Below, piece after piece: positions 13,384 through 25,599 of a DNA stretch of 64,000 nucleotides; position 1 is the first letter of the stretch, and every line of letters begins with the position of its first letter. A program made the translations under genes and the position numbers. The stretch spans positions 33,256,992 to 33,320,991 of the forward strand of contig CM053329.1 of assembly GCA_028583605.1 (NCBI GenBank). Direction: 5' to 3'. The notes beneath the pieces are model-generated. The model was not told the DNA's origin, ran no database searches, and saw only the letters and a program-made list of their open reading frames with translations. The stretch is from Dastarcus helophoroides (taxonomy: Eukaryota; Arthropoda; Insecta; Coleoptera; Bothrideridae).

Positions 13384-15133
13384 GGGTAGGGTGGTATAAG
13401 ATTGCGCGGGCGATAAAATTGCGCATACGTCATAGCAGGACAACGGAGTGAGCTTCGTAGCCAACTTCAATGTATTTTGTTAGCGATCCCAACTGACATG
13501 TGCTCCGCAAAAAAATTCGTATATAGGTGGAAAACAAAAGAGATATGTAAGTACAAAGTTTTTATTCACTTTTGATTTAATTTTTTGATGAAATGAATGC
13601 ATTATTGTCCTAAAACTCTTAAGTAATTTTAGTAATTTGTTATTGTTTCGTCGCGGCAGTATCACTCTTGTTTCGACCTCACAGGAAATAGTTCGAACAT
13701 TTTCTAAGATATGGCAGTAATATCGCGATGTTTTGAGTGGTATTGCAATATGTAAAATTGAGCACTTTGGGTGCGTGTAAGATTGCGGGCGCAATTTTAC
13801 GTGTTCGAATTTTAATAGTTAAAAATAAATAATATTTTTAAATTGTTCAGCCAGGTTTTTATTTTTCTTATCAATTTCGATCGATTAATTAATTATTTAT
13901 TGGATTCTCTTGACTGGCAATACATAATTCTCTTTTTTCAGAATGTCTTGAAGAAAAAGGAAAACATATCGCCAGGTTTGTTCTGATCAGGCTATCAAAG
14001 ATGCTCGTAGACGAATTGATAATGGCGAAAGCAAAAGAGCTGTGGTTGCGTCTTTAGAGATAGTAAAGTCTACTTTACAACAACCACATTGTGCTACAAA
14101 GTTAGGCAGATATGACACAACATTTTCGAAAGAGGTAGAAGAAGAGTTTTGCATGCACTTGACTATCTTAGACGATATGTTTTATGGTTTAACACCAAAA
14201 ACATTGAGGAGTGGAGCGTTCGAGTGTGCAGAAAGGAATAAAATTCCTTATAGATTCAACAGAGAAACTAAAACGACAGAGAAGGAGTGGTTACGTGGCT
14301 TTCTGAAACGACACCCGGATATTTCTCTTAGACAGCCAACTGATTTCCTAGCAAGCGATGTTACTGAACGGGAAGACCCAGAAGAGAATCAAAATACCCA
14401 GTCTGTTTATCAAGAGCAATCAATTTCTGGGGCAAGTGTTTCGGTTCGTCAGTACAAACAATAAACGTGCTTAATGAGACTGTTGAAATTGATTCACCTG
14501 TATCTGAGAAGCCATCATCTGTTGTGAAAACGATGTCTAGTCTTCAAGTAAGTTCAGCACCGTTGGCTGACCTAATTCCATTGCCAAAATCTACACAAAA
14601 AAGGAGTTCTAATCGGAAGCACAAAAGATCAGAAGTGATTAGCAGTTCACCATATAAAACACAACTAGAGAAAGAAAATGAACAGAAAAATAAGACTAAA
14701 ACTGAACCAAAGCCAAAGAAGATGAAAAAAATATCTAAACCAAAGACCAATAATAAGGAAGATTTGGAAGTGTGATGGGTGTAACGAAGTAGAAGACTGG
14801 ATCGCACGCAATACATGTAAGGAGTAATGGCATAAAAACTGTTCATGGCTCCGGCGATTTTATTTGCGATGTGTGCAAATAATATAGTTGCGCAATCTTA
14901 TCGATCTCAACGCGCAATTTTACACACTAAGGTGTACAAAATTGCGCAATTCCCAATTTGTGATTTTGGTTTAATTACTTAGAAGATTGTATGTTTTTTG
15001 TTACCATTCGTATAATAATTTCTTGCCATATTAATAAGGTTACATAAATAAATAATTGATTTCAGATGGGATTAATATTTTTTATTTTATGACCTATTGA
15101 TTGCAAACTGCGCAATCTTATACCACCCTACCC
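13384..15133 (+). mobile_element. Pogo-superfamily element 1, internal deletion
   Basis: The terminal inverted repeats match for more than 20 bp: GGGTAGGGTGGTATAAGATT at 13384 and its complement ending at 15133. A TA duplication flanks at 13382-13383 and 15134-15135. Length is 1750 bp, against 2.9 kb for the related element at 25600. The transposase core is gone, so the copy cannot move by itself. Confidence 0.88.
13943..14880 (+). pseudogene. Pogo 1 transposase remnant: DNA-binding part and PHD-like finger
   Basis: ATG at 13943 is followed two codons later by a TGA stop (13949-13951, where Arg fits). After it comes a CENP-B/Tc5-type DNA-binding region with TPKTLRSGAFECA and EKEWLRGFLKRHPDISLRQP (14042-14350). 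The DDE catalytic domain is absent: the frame runs into a Ser-rich linker, shifts at 14461, then continues with a Lys-rich tail (14467-14775). The C-terminus shows CDGC...WI...C...WHKNC...FICDVC, a PHD-like zinc finger broken by a stop and a frameshift (14767-14880). Element 2 has the same domain order, which supports the reading. Confidence 0.78.
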
Positions 15134-15407
15134 TAGCTCTTCTCTAAATTTCTCTGCATCTTTCTGTTTTGGGCCGAGGTTATCCAATTCCCTGCAGTTT
15201 GTTTCACATCATCGCTCCAACGCGTTGGTGGTCGACCTCGGCTACGCTTGTCTGCTCGTGGTTTTCATTTCAATATTCTTTTAATCCATCTATTGTTTGG
15301 TGTTCTTGCTGCATAACCTGACCATTTCCATTTCATCCTAGCTTTTTCCAAGGCTCTTTGAGCCACTATTAGATTTGCTACTGACTTTTTTGTCATTGTT
15401 AGAGTTT

Positions 15408-16340
15408 TTTTTAGGTTAAATTTACCCGCAAAGGGTAACCCCAATATGCATTATGCCTTCAACTCACTGCGAATAAAAGCCGGAAGCAGGAATAGATGGC
15501 GTCATCCGTCATAGCTATAGTGTGCTTTGGGACTAAATTCTAAACATAAAACAGTATTCTAGTGCTGGCCTAGCTTAAGTTTTGTAGAGTGTGAGTAGCT
15601 GATGGGATGTAAAGTACTTTTTTTGCCCTAAAAAGAAGGCCTAGTTTCTGAAAATTGGATTTGGCACTGAGGCGCACATGACAGCCCCAAGGAAAGTTAG
15701 TGCTCGCATTAATTTCTAGGATAGATAAATTAGATCCCATCGAAAGGATTTTACCGTCCATTAGTATGTTTGTTGCATTCCCCCTTGATGTTTTCTCAGA
15801 GAAAACCGCAGTCTGAGTTTTTTAAAGCGTTGAAGTTGACCAAATTTTTTTACCCTGTTCCAGAACGGTTTCCAGATCCCGATGAATTATCTGGATCTGC
15901 TGTTTCCTTAGTTGATCTAAAGCAGTGACGGATAATGATTTATCGAAAGAAAAAGATGACCCAAGGCTACTATCATCTGCATAGCTGTACATATGATTTG
16001 AAGTTAAAGCTAAGAGATTGTTTATGTGTAACAGAAACAGAGTAGGAGACAGGAAAGACCCCTGAGGCACCTCCACATTAATCCCAAATGTCTCGTATGA
16101 GTCCAGGAGGAAGACCAATTTGGCGAAAAGAGATCGGTGCCAGACTCTGTAGGGCCTTTGAGATATCCCAATGCCACAATCCTAGCCTTACCATGTTTTT
16201 CCATAGCTGAGTTACAGATATGAGTAACATATGCCAATAGATCGCCAGTGGAGCGCTGTTGTCTTAAACCGTATTGCCTGTCCGAGATGATTCTATTTTC
16301 CTCCAGATATTTGAAAATCTTGATGTTGATAACCTTTTTT
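15408..16340 (-). mobile_element. Jockey/CR1-like LINE copy J1
   Basis: Minus-strand RT fragment: YLEENRIISDRQYGLRQQRS, AYVTHICNSAMEKHG, then VPQGSFLSPTLFLLHINNLL with the catalytic YADDSS motif (about 15960-16080), and SNLSILEINASTNF (about 15700). It ends with an A-rich tail read on minus (T run at 15405-15412). It is truncated at the 5' side and contains frameshifts. It is inserted in the older LINE. Confidence 0.8.
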
Positions 16341-17745
16341 ATCACGCCCAAGATATTGGAAGTGCGTGTCTTTCTTATGCCGGAGTCACCAATTTTGGTG
16401 TTTTGTGCTAAGACTAAATTTGCCATAATCTGGATTTTATTTGCATTTATTCGGACGATTTTCGATGAGGTCTGTAGTGTTTCTTTAAGCATCTGCTTTG
16501 CATCATGTCATCTGCACGGTGTCATCTGCAAATCTAAGATGTATAAACCCTTACCCGTCGATAGTGATGCCCCAGTTTTCCCAAAATAGAGATTTCATTG
16601 TATATTTGAGGACAGCTCTAAAAAGCTTAGGTGAGATGGTATTCCTTTGTCTAATTCCTCTTCGTATCTTAATTTTATCTGCTGTTTTGTAAAGCTCTAC
16701 AGTTGTGGTGGCATTACTATAAGCCTTGTATATCTATAATCAGTTGGACATTGCTCCAGTGCTGCCATTAATGATGTCAGTTCTACCATTTCTAATGCTT
16801 TATGGAAATCGACAGATCCCGAAGGTTTATTATATTCCACAGACTTTCCCATCAAGGCTTTAATTGCTTGAAGATGATCGTTTGTCCCATAACATTTTCC
16901 AAATCCGGCTTGTTCTCTTGACTGGTAGAAGTCTGGTTTACTTTTCAGATGTTTGGCTATAATTTTGGTAAATAACTTATAGAGATGGTAAAGAAGGCTG
17001 TAGTTTTCGAGCTCAGTAATATCGCCTTTCTTACGAAAGAGTATCATTATGGCATGGTTTCACTGCAATGAAATTATTCCGTTTTCAAGAGAAGGATTAA
17101 ATAACTTTTTAATCCATTTAAATAGTGTGTCTCCTTCAAGATTTACAGCTTCTATCGTTATTTCGTCCTCGCCTGGGGCTTTGTTGTTTATCTCTTAACG
17201 AGTTTTGATTTCCTCCATGATATCTTCCAAGCCCTGGTTGATTATCTTTTTGCGAAATTTGTGTTGGCCATTACGGTTTTCTTGATAATTGTTTGGCTAC
17301 AAATTGCCATAGACGTTTTCTGTTATTCTCAGTAATTTTTCCCTATCTGTTATTGTCTTTGAGCTTGAAAATCTCTCTTCTTTCATTTGATAGTTTTGTT
17401 CGCAACACCTTCATATGCTTGTTGTCTTCTATGGTTTGTCTAATGCTTTCTGTATTGAATTTTCCTACATCTTCCCTGATTTCTTTAAATGTTCTTTTGT
17501 CTAATTATTTCAGGTCTTTCGGATTATAGTTATTTTATCTTAGCATTTGTCTTTGTAAAGATATCAACGTTTTTGTATTTGAAGTTAGTTTCTGTTGTCT
17601 CTCATTGTTTTGTTTGCAATGCTGTTTTTTCGCTTCTTTAGGGCTTTATTTGAGTTATTATTAATAGTTTCGACATCAGATTGGCTGTTTAGATTTATTT
17701 CGTCTCAAATAGTTGTAATAAAGTCTGCATAATCGGAATCACTCA

Positions 17746-18325
17746 TTTACCAAGAGAATCTTATGTCCGGTCTCATGTTGATGTTCGGCAATGGCTGACT
17801 GCGAAAAGATTCTATTTGATAATATTTCAATATTCCCAATTACTATAATAGGAAGATACGCGAGGTCATTGAAATCCAAAAATTTCCCAAAAACATTAAC
17901 AGAGACGACGGTTACATGCTTTCCTCCATCTGGAAACTAACCATCCGGAATCTTCGGAAGTGATCTCGCAGACGAATGGTATATAAAGTTTCCCTTTCCC
18001 TCTTTTCTGTCAGAAGAGTTTCGCCTCTGCTATGGTGGACATACTGAGTTACCGTGCTCTTCTGTCTAAACTTTCTTATCCTTTGTACCAATTTTCAATT
18101 CAGAAGAGTTTCGCCTCTGGTATGGTGGACATATTGAGTTACCGTGCTCTTATGTTTTAAAATTGGCCTTTTCATTCCTTCATTTTTTGCATATTCCCTC
18201 ATATTCCTCTTTTCTTCGTTCCTGAAGAAGTCCCCTACGATGGTGAGCGAAACGTCGAACACTTAGTAGTTCTTTGACACGGTCCAATCCCGGAAGAAGT
18301 ATATCCTGTACTGACTCTGGCCGTG
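17746..18325 (+). mobile_element. Penelope-like element fragment, copy 1
   Basis: The plus strand carries a GIY-YIG endonuclease tail typical of Penelope-like elements: NIPNYYNRKIREVIEIQKFP followed by KNINRDDGYMLSSIW (about 17830-17935). A roughly 50-bp unit GAAGAGTTTCGCCTCTG... occurs twice (18017 and 18107). Next comes a CTGAAGA...GCGAAAC motif (18222-18255). The element ends near GAAGTATATCCTGTACTGAC at about 18300-18320. Copy 2 is at 33105-34096 in the opposite orientation with the same junction on its 5' side. Confidence 0.7.
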
Positions 18326-18337
18326 GAAGCCTTCGTT

Positions 18338-18420
18338 ATCACAAAACTTGTCCCCTAAAACCGAGAAAGATTAAAAAACGTTTCTTTGACCTTTCTTGGT
18401 TTCAGGGGACAAGTTTTGTA
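18338..18420. repeat. Short hairpin (foldback) repeat
   Basis: AAAACTTGTCCCCTAAAACC at about 18341 is answered by an imperfect inverted copy at 18393-18418, forming a stem of about 27 bp. The CCCCTAAAACC...ATTAAAAAAC block also occurs at 47102-47132, beside a different hairpin. Confidence 0.65.
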
Positions 18421-19900
18421 TTTCAATTTTTGAAGATAACCAAGGAGTAGTATGTTCCATAAAAAATATAATAAATGAGGGATAATTAAGTAACTATAAC
18501 ATTACCAAATTGACCTCTAGAACTATCCTATATGATTTTTATTTTTTTTCATTTATTTATAAAAATTTAAATTTTTGCATTTTGAATTTTATTTTTTCTG
18601 GCATTTAAATTAATGATAAAACAAATGTGATGAAACTGTCAGCTCTCGTTGCAACTTTAAATAGGGTTAAATAACGCATCGTTAAAATTTTTCCAATGTT
18701 TCACCTTTGAGCAGCCGTCATCAACTAGAGTTTTATGCAGGAAAATGAACAAAGTCAGAAGATATTAGTATTTGCTTTTAAAACGAATTGCTCCTCTGAA
18801 ATTTGAACCTGTAATTCAGAAGTATCAAACAAAAATATACAATATATACTATCTCCGAACCAACTGTACTGCAGACGCCAAGCTCGAAGGATTTTTTAGG
18901 CTGGAACAATTTTTGTGTGGTATTACCGGTTTTCTATAAAAATTGTCCACGCTTGTTGTATCCAGTGGCCGCCCATCCCAAATAATTTTCAATTTTCAAA
19001 GAAAGGTGTCTTTGATAATACATAAAATGTCAACTGTATTCAAAATTTTTGATTGCTAAAAAATAAGGCTTCTCAGTATCTCAATAATTTTTCTGTGCCC
19101 AAAAATAATGTTAAACACTAAAAAAGTACTTTCCTTAATATATCACCCTGTTCTTCCGTAACGATTTAACATATTGAAGTTTTTAAAAAATCTCTTCAAC
19201 GCCTATTGTTTATTAACCTTTATAGTTGGCAAATAAAGTACCTTGGTATGCTTTATCCAAAAATAGTGTTTTGCTTTATTTTTTTCCATAACTCCGTCAC
19301 TGGAAACTTAATTTTATCTTCTTTTATGATCCTTTGTCCATACACCTTAGACCAATTGTGCAAAATTTATTTTAATTATCTTCGAAAACTCCGAAATGAA
19401 GAATAGTTAAAATGTTAATACTTTTTATGAAAAATTCTTAAATGTTTGTTTGTGCGACCCTTCCTGTTTGAAATTATAATTTTTTTCTTTTATATGTTTC
19501 TTTTGATGCGGGGGCATCGGTGCCGTAGCTAACTTTTAACTAACGGTGAAACATGCCAAATTAGGCCCCCAAAAACAGTGACACCCGAAAATATTTTTGA
19601 CGACTAAAAATAAAACGGAGTGTTTTGCAATGATATTTATTTTTACCCTCGTTTACCCTGAGACTCCTCTTCTCATTATGGGCCCTTTGCGGTTGCACGT
19701 GCCTCGTTAAGGCTCTGAGTAACGTGGTTTTACAGCTTGACATTGGTTTACAAACTGTTCACAGTTTTAATAAATGCAGGCTTATTTCTTAAGAATTAAT
19801 GCTATGGGAAATGATCTTAGCTTAAAGGTTTAATAAAAGTGTCTCTCGAAAGTAATATCAATGATATTTAATAGGATTATGTAATTTGCATAATTTGCAT
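18421..19900. other. Gene-free AT-rich sequence downstream of gene B
   Basis: No gene recognised. A segment near 19590-19620 (TTTTTGACGAC-AAAAATAAAA) recurs near 48625-48660 and is probably an old dispersed repeat. Confidence 0.45.
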
Positions 19901-20499
19901 TTATGTTTGTGTATGCTGCCATATCCAAGACTTGAGAGCAACAATTTTTGTAAAGTAATACTGGATTATCAGTTGTGCAGTCTTTATTTCCAATTTGAAA
20001 CTATTCCATATTGTACACCTTTGTAAACAAGAGGTCCCCCTGAATCAGCCTGCAATTGTAATAAAATTATATAAATCAAAACTACTTTTTCAAGCAAACG
20101 TTATTTTCTATCAAAATATTGTGATCTTATTATATCGTTTTTTTTCTAATTTACTTCATAAGAGAAATATTTTATTTGTAAAACACACTTAAACTATCGT
20201 TAAAAAATATTTTCTAAATATTAGTCAGCATGTGTCGTAACTTACAGGACATGTCCTACCAACTGCAGATCCTGCACACATTTGAGTTGTTTCATCAAAT
20301 GCAGTTTCATTACATTGTTTAATGCTATAAACCATTAAATTAGTTTTTTGTAACTTCCTGGTTGGTTCCTTTATTTTCCGGTTGGTGTATCCCCAACCTG
20401 CTACTGTAGCATTTTCATAGGCATTTATAGGAAATTTTGATAATTGGGAATAATTGGGTAGATTGATATATTTGGCTAACTAGAACAAAGAGTTATATG

Positions 20500-20820
20500 C
20501 AATAAAGTTGATAAATAGTCCTATACAGGGCGATTCACATAAGAGTACGATTTTCACGACACCGAAATGTAAACCCAATACACAATATTCGTTGATGTCT
20601 AAATCCAATAAAAGGAGTAAATTTTAACTTTGGATATCCCTTATTTATTTGGACGTCTCACAAAATTAAATTAATTGATAGCTGTAGTAAAACAAAATTA
20701 AATGTATGCCAAAATATGTTTAAATTGTCTTCCTTCATTTTACAAAACAGGCTTGAATCTTAGGTAGGCGAACTCTGGCCTATCCAACTCTACATGTCCA
20801 CATACATATTTTTAATCAAT
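20500..20820. other. Intron 4 of gene B, 3' part
   Basis: Non-coding intron sequence between exon 5 and the SINE-like insertion. Nothing recognised. Confidence 0.4.
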
Positions 20821-20832
20821 ACCCTTATGTAT

Positions 20833-21410
20833 CCTATAATGCACAGACCAATAGGTTTGAACATTTATTAGATTCGAAGTTTGGAAACCAAATACCGGTT
20901 TCGATCTTGTTAGATCTCGTGGTGGCGCAGTGTCTCAACTGCTGGTAGTTCAGCTACCTATGATTCACTCTATACACGCCTGGAGGGCTGCATGAATTTG
21001 TAGTCTAGGTTGCATTCTTCTTGCATATGACATTGTTGGCGATGGCCATAGTTTCTCTATGGACCAATAGGTGGTAGTACTAAAGAGTCACTCGCTCGAC
21101 GCCTGTGATTGTTTTAGTACTTACTTGTCGGAACATTTATTAGCATTCGAGTTGGATATACCAAACTGACGAGATCTAACAAGATCGAAACCGGTATTTG
21201 GTTTCCAAACTTCGAATCTAATAAATGTTCAAACCTATTGGTCTGTGCATTATAGAATCCTTGTCTTCTGGGAACTCTCCTAGAGAGCAACCGCTTCGCT
21301 AGGTGGCGCAGTGTCTCAACTGTTGGTAGTTCAGCTACCTATGATTCACTCTATACACGCCTGGAGGGCTGCATGAATTTGTAGTCTAGGTTGCATTCTT
21401 CTTGCATATG
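20833..21410. mobile_element. SINE-like composite with 12-bp target duplication
   Basis: Flanked by ACCCTTATGTAT at 20821-20832 and 21411-21422. Inside, a block of about 80 bp (GCACAGACCAATAGGTTTGA...) at 20851-20930 recurs inverted at 21170-21250. A second block of about 105 bp starting TGGCGCAGTGTCTCAACTG occurs twice in direct orientation (20933-21032 and 21304-21410). TGGCGCAGTG resembles a pol III A box as in tRNA-derived SINEs. A diverged relative is at 47222-47412. The long target duplication points to LINE-driven insertion. Confidence 0.75.
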
Positions 21411-21422
21411 ACCCTTATGTAT

Positions 21423-22080
21423 GTTGGATTGCCTTTCGGGATCATGAAGGTTGTAATTTTATGTCAGCTGCCCTGTATATGCTAACCATGATAATGTATA
21501 AGTAAGGTATTCCGACGCAAGGCGAAATGTGGCACGTAATCGGGAGACTGGCGGCTTAAAGAGAGATAGACAGTAAGATGTTTAAGAACTGGCGTAACTC
21601 TATGCAAAGTATACGGCACCATCCGACGTACGTCTGGAATATTGGCTGCAACTTTTTAAAAAAAATTTAGAACAAAATATTTTTAATAAACTTTTTTTGG
21701 TTAATTATTTGCCACATTTTGGTAACCTTAATTTCTTTTTCCCTGCTTTTGTTTCATTGCTACGGTAACGAACTTTGAAATTTTAAATGACATCCGTATT
21801 TTTTGTTTGCTTTTTTACAATTGCATATCTTTCTGCTTTTGATGACCCCAAATCTTACAGGGTTTAGAAGTGAGAAAGTTCTAGAAAATATAATAATTTC
21901 ATAATTTTATCGACTCTCATATTAAATAATTTAATACTGTTTTTAAACATGCGTTAGTAATTAAAATAAAATTTTTGCCAGTATATCTACGTTCATTTTT
22001 GGTAACAATTTCATTTTCGTACTTAGATTTCTTTAAAAATAATATTAAAAAATGAATGTTAAAAATCAGTAAAATTATGA
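21423..22080. other. Intron 4 of gene B, middle part
   Basis: Non-coding. A GC-richer patch at 21500-21650 is not recognised. Confidence 0.4.
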
Positions 22081-24300
22081 TTTCTCGAAATTCTTCGAAT
22101 CTAACCCCTATAAATTTAACTCCCGAAAATTTAAACTTTTTCAAAATTTTAACTTCTCAATATTTCTACTTTTGAAAACCTCGATCTATCTGATAATTTT
22201 CAGTTGTTTTCAATATTCCGGTTTCAAAAATTTTGATTTTGATTGCAAAGTTGAGTGCAAATTTCGCAACTATTGAATCAACTTTTTTAAAATTTCGAAT
22301 TATTTCTTAAATTCGATAAAAATTCTCAAATCTTTTAAAGATTTTAATATTTGTTTAATTTGGACTATAAATTTCGACCTTTTCTTTTTGAAAATTTCTC
22401 CTTTTGCAAAATTTTGACTTCTTTTGGAAATTTGAAAGATTTTGAAAATGTTTGCCTTGTCAACAAATTTCGACTTTCTTTATTAGAAATTTTATTCTTT
22501 TCTTAAATCTGCACTTTTTTTAAAATTTTCGACTATTTATTTTAATTCCCACTTTGTTAAAAATTCCGACCTTTTTCAAATCTTCGAATTTTTCAAAATT
22601 TTAGTCATTTCCCAAAATTTAAAATTTTAGTCATTTTCCAAAATTTACAATTTTTGAAAAACTTAAAAATTTTGACTTTTTTTTTTTTAATTTCAACTAT
22701 TTTCAAAATTTTAAGATCTTTTGCAAACTGAAGATCCTTTATTTAAAATTTGTGATGTTTTTTTAAGTCAAAATTTATTCAAATTTTCGACTAATTTCGT
22801 AAAATTTCGACTCCATTTCAAAACTTCGACTTTTTTTCAACATTTCGACTCTTTTGAAAACTTGACTTTTTTCAAAAGCCCCAATTTGTTTAAATTTTAT
22901 TTATACATTTTTTTAAACATTTCCAATTAAATCTTCGAATTTAAAGAAAAAAAAATTTTATTCCGAAAATGTTATTTTCTTTGAAAAATATCGTTTACAA
23001 ATAAGAAATTTCAACTTTTTCTAGAAATATGTTCTGCTTTCTCTGAAAATTTTGAGTTTAATTTTTAAATATCGATCTTTTTATATCGAAATTTGAATTT
23101 TAAATTCGAACTTGAGAATTTCATGAATAAATTTAACATTTCTAGAAAAATTGAAAGTTCCAATTTAGAATTTTCTTTGCTCCTACAGTAGTAGTAATTT
23201 TTTAGAAAAATATCAAATTGTAAAAAAGGTTGAAATTTACAAGTTTCATTTTTTCTTGAAATTTCAATATTTTTTCCCAAAATTTCCTTATTTTTGTGCA
23301 GATTTGAAGTTTATATTCCCTAAATTTATATTTAATAATTTTCAGTTTCTTATCAAAATTACAAAATAAAATGAACTTTAAAATAATAAAATTTCGTTAA
23401 AAAACTTATAAATTTCCAAAACAAGTTAGAGGGAAATCAAAATTTCTACAAGAAAAAATATTTTAAAGACAAAATCTTTAGGAAAAATCGAAATTAAAAA
23501 AAATCGTTCCATAAAATGTTTAAAGAAAAACACAAATTTCATAGGAAAAAAAGCAAAATTACTTAGAGAAAAAATCTAAATTTGAAAAAAATTTGAAATA
23601 TCTTTGCAAAAAAGTCGAAATTTTTTGTTTTTTTCCAAAATCTTGAAATTTTTTAGAGTTTTAATGATTTTTTTCAAACATTTTTTGTCAAAACTGCAAA
23701 ATAAAATGAACTTTAAATTGTCAAAGTGTCGTGAAAAAAACTTGACGTTTTTTAAAGCAAATTAGAGGAACGCAAGGAAAAATTTGGAGAAGTTGGAATT
23801 TCTAGAAGAAATTTTAAGAATAACACTTTCAGGAAAAGTGGAAATTTCGAGAAAACTTTTTTTTATTAAAAATTTAGGAAAAATCGAAACTTTGCAGAAA
23901 AAAATCAAAACTTCCTAAAAAATCGAAATATCTGAAGAAAACTCAAAATTTTTATACAAAATGAGATTTGAGGTAAAAATTCGAAGATACCGTATTAACT
24001 TATTTTTTAGAGAAATAGTAAAATGCGAGATGAGTTGAATTTAGATTTTTTCTTGAAATTGTAAATACTCTCTTAAAATGTTGACATTTTCATAAAAAAT
24101 TGAGTTTTTTCTTAACATTTTAATTCCTGCTCGAAATATTGATTTTTTCCTTAAAACTTTTACAAAAATTAGATTTTGAAAATGTGATTTTAATTAAAAT
24201 TAAAAATAAAATGGGGTTTTAAATGTCGCAGCTTCTTGAAAGCAACCTAAAATTTCTATAAAAAGAAATCAGAGAAAATTTAAAATTTCTACAAAAAAGT
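22080..24300. repeat. Strand-asymmetric low-complexity block
   Basis: Degenerate units such as TTTCGACTTTTTTCAAAA fill the T-rich left part (22080-23330). From about 23400 the purine-rich complement (GAAAAATCGAAATTT, AAAATTTCTACAAGAAAA) takes over. The block is therefore a loose inverted array about 2.2 kb long, lying in intron 4 of gene B. No coding sequence is credible here. Confidence 0.7.
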
Positions 24301-25005
24301 GTGTATTAGTGTTCAGAAAATTTTGAGAAGAAAATTCGTAGGCCAAACTGGGGGTGCTGCAGTTCCACAATGCCTATACGCCAGCCGCCACTGCAAAAAA
24401 GTTTATCTGAAAGATGTTTCTATAAACATTTTAAAAAAAGTTATAGCTTATGTTCTATACATACACCAAACCCTGATAAACCAACGGCTCGTCTGTCTAT
24501 TAATATCATTTTTCTTTCTTAAGATATTCATTTAATAGAAGTTGATCAAGTTTATTAGGCAATACGTACTCTCCACAGTTCATTGTTCATTTCTCTTAGA
24601 ACAAAATCTGCACTAAAATGTTTTTCGCATACAAAATCTCGAATTGACAACAGCCGGTCATTTCGCGGGATTTTTTACCTCCATACATCAACTTTGTCCT
24701 TAGGCACTCGAAACAACGACACTTTTTCATGACAGCTTTTATAACCACTGTTGGACACGGACACAAAACAAGTCTTGCCCATTTTGTAATTAAAATATAA
24801 ATATAAAACCGAAAAATTTTGAAACAATTGCAAAAAGTATCAATATTTGCAAAGGAAAGCATTGCTTAATCTACTCAAGGCAGCCCTTTACTCTTTATCC
24901 TTCATATCGTGTTCTCTTTTCAATCGTCTCCGGTTTTAGTGCCACTTATCGCAACAGTGAGATATAGCGGGTTACATTACCAGTCTTATATTATATCATG
25001 ATTCT
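24301..25005. other. Intron 4 of gene B, 5' part
   Basis: Non-coding. Open frames at 24299-24535 (plus) and 24596-24862 (minus) show no recognisable domain, and I do not call them genes. Confidence 0.4.
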
Positions 25006-25599
25006 TACCTCAATTAGCCCTATGTCATGTGTTGTAAACCCAAGCTTAAATTTATCATGAATAATGTATCTGCTGATTTTACTGAGATGGTCCGATGGAA
25101 CGGATACATTATGAAAAGAATCAAGGCTTTTGTATACAACCGTGTAGGACGTTGGGCTGCAAAAGCGTTCTATTAAATTTTGATAATATTTGCTTTCTAT
25201 TGTTGGATTTCTTGATTCATCACCTATTTTTCCAAAAAAAAATTTACAAACAGAATGTCTAGTATAAACACAGACTTACCAACCAGATAAACAATGAGCC
25301 GCTGTAAGTACCCAAAGAGGGCTTATTAGAGTACCTCCGCATATATGGGCACCCTTATGGTGTATAGAAACCTGAAAGAATAACAGTTATTAGATCATTA
25401 GCATAAAGTATATTTCAGTCATAGAAAGATAATTTCTTCTGTACTTGGACTAAACTAACACAAGATTTAGAAAAGTTAAATGCACCCTACAAGCTAAACA
25501 AATGTACCTTTGTTTAATATAACTACCATTATAAAGGACATTTAGAGAGCTTTGCCATTTAAGATTTTCAAATTGAGGTCGGTCTGGAATAGATGATTA

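Larger units (their letters stand above)
13306..17745 (-). mobile_element. RTE-like LINE broken by two nested insertions
   Basis: Minus-strand LINE in three pieces. Piece 17745-16345 holds the SDSDYADFITTI linker and RT motifs such as KKGDITELENYSLLY, SREQAGFGK and GSVDFHKALEMVE (16697-17047). Piece 15410-15134 encodes a C-terminal RSRGRPPTRWSDDVKQTAGN-like motif. Piece 13383-13306 continues that reading frame with YVQQYIIM. The first gap is filled by a jockey/CR1-like LINE and the second by a pogo element whose TA duplication falls exactly in the LINE sequence. The coding region has many stops. This gives an insertion order: this LINE first, the other two later. Confidence 0.75.

Noticed and set aside
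13480..13794. 104-codon minus-strand open frame inside pogo 1
   Set aside because: Lies in the non-coding left part of the element; no similarity to pogo proteins in that orientation.
22721..23280. Open frames on both strands in the AT-rich block
   Set aside because: Phe/Lys/Asn-rich, no domain, and within a low-complexity array; base composition explains them.
24596..24862. Cys-containing minus-strand frame (CPCPTVV...CRCFEC)
   Set aside because: The spacing resembles a zinc finger only by chance; intronic, single copy, no supporting structure.
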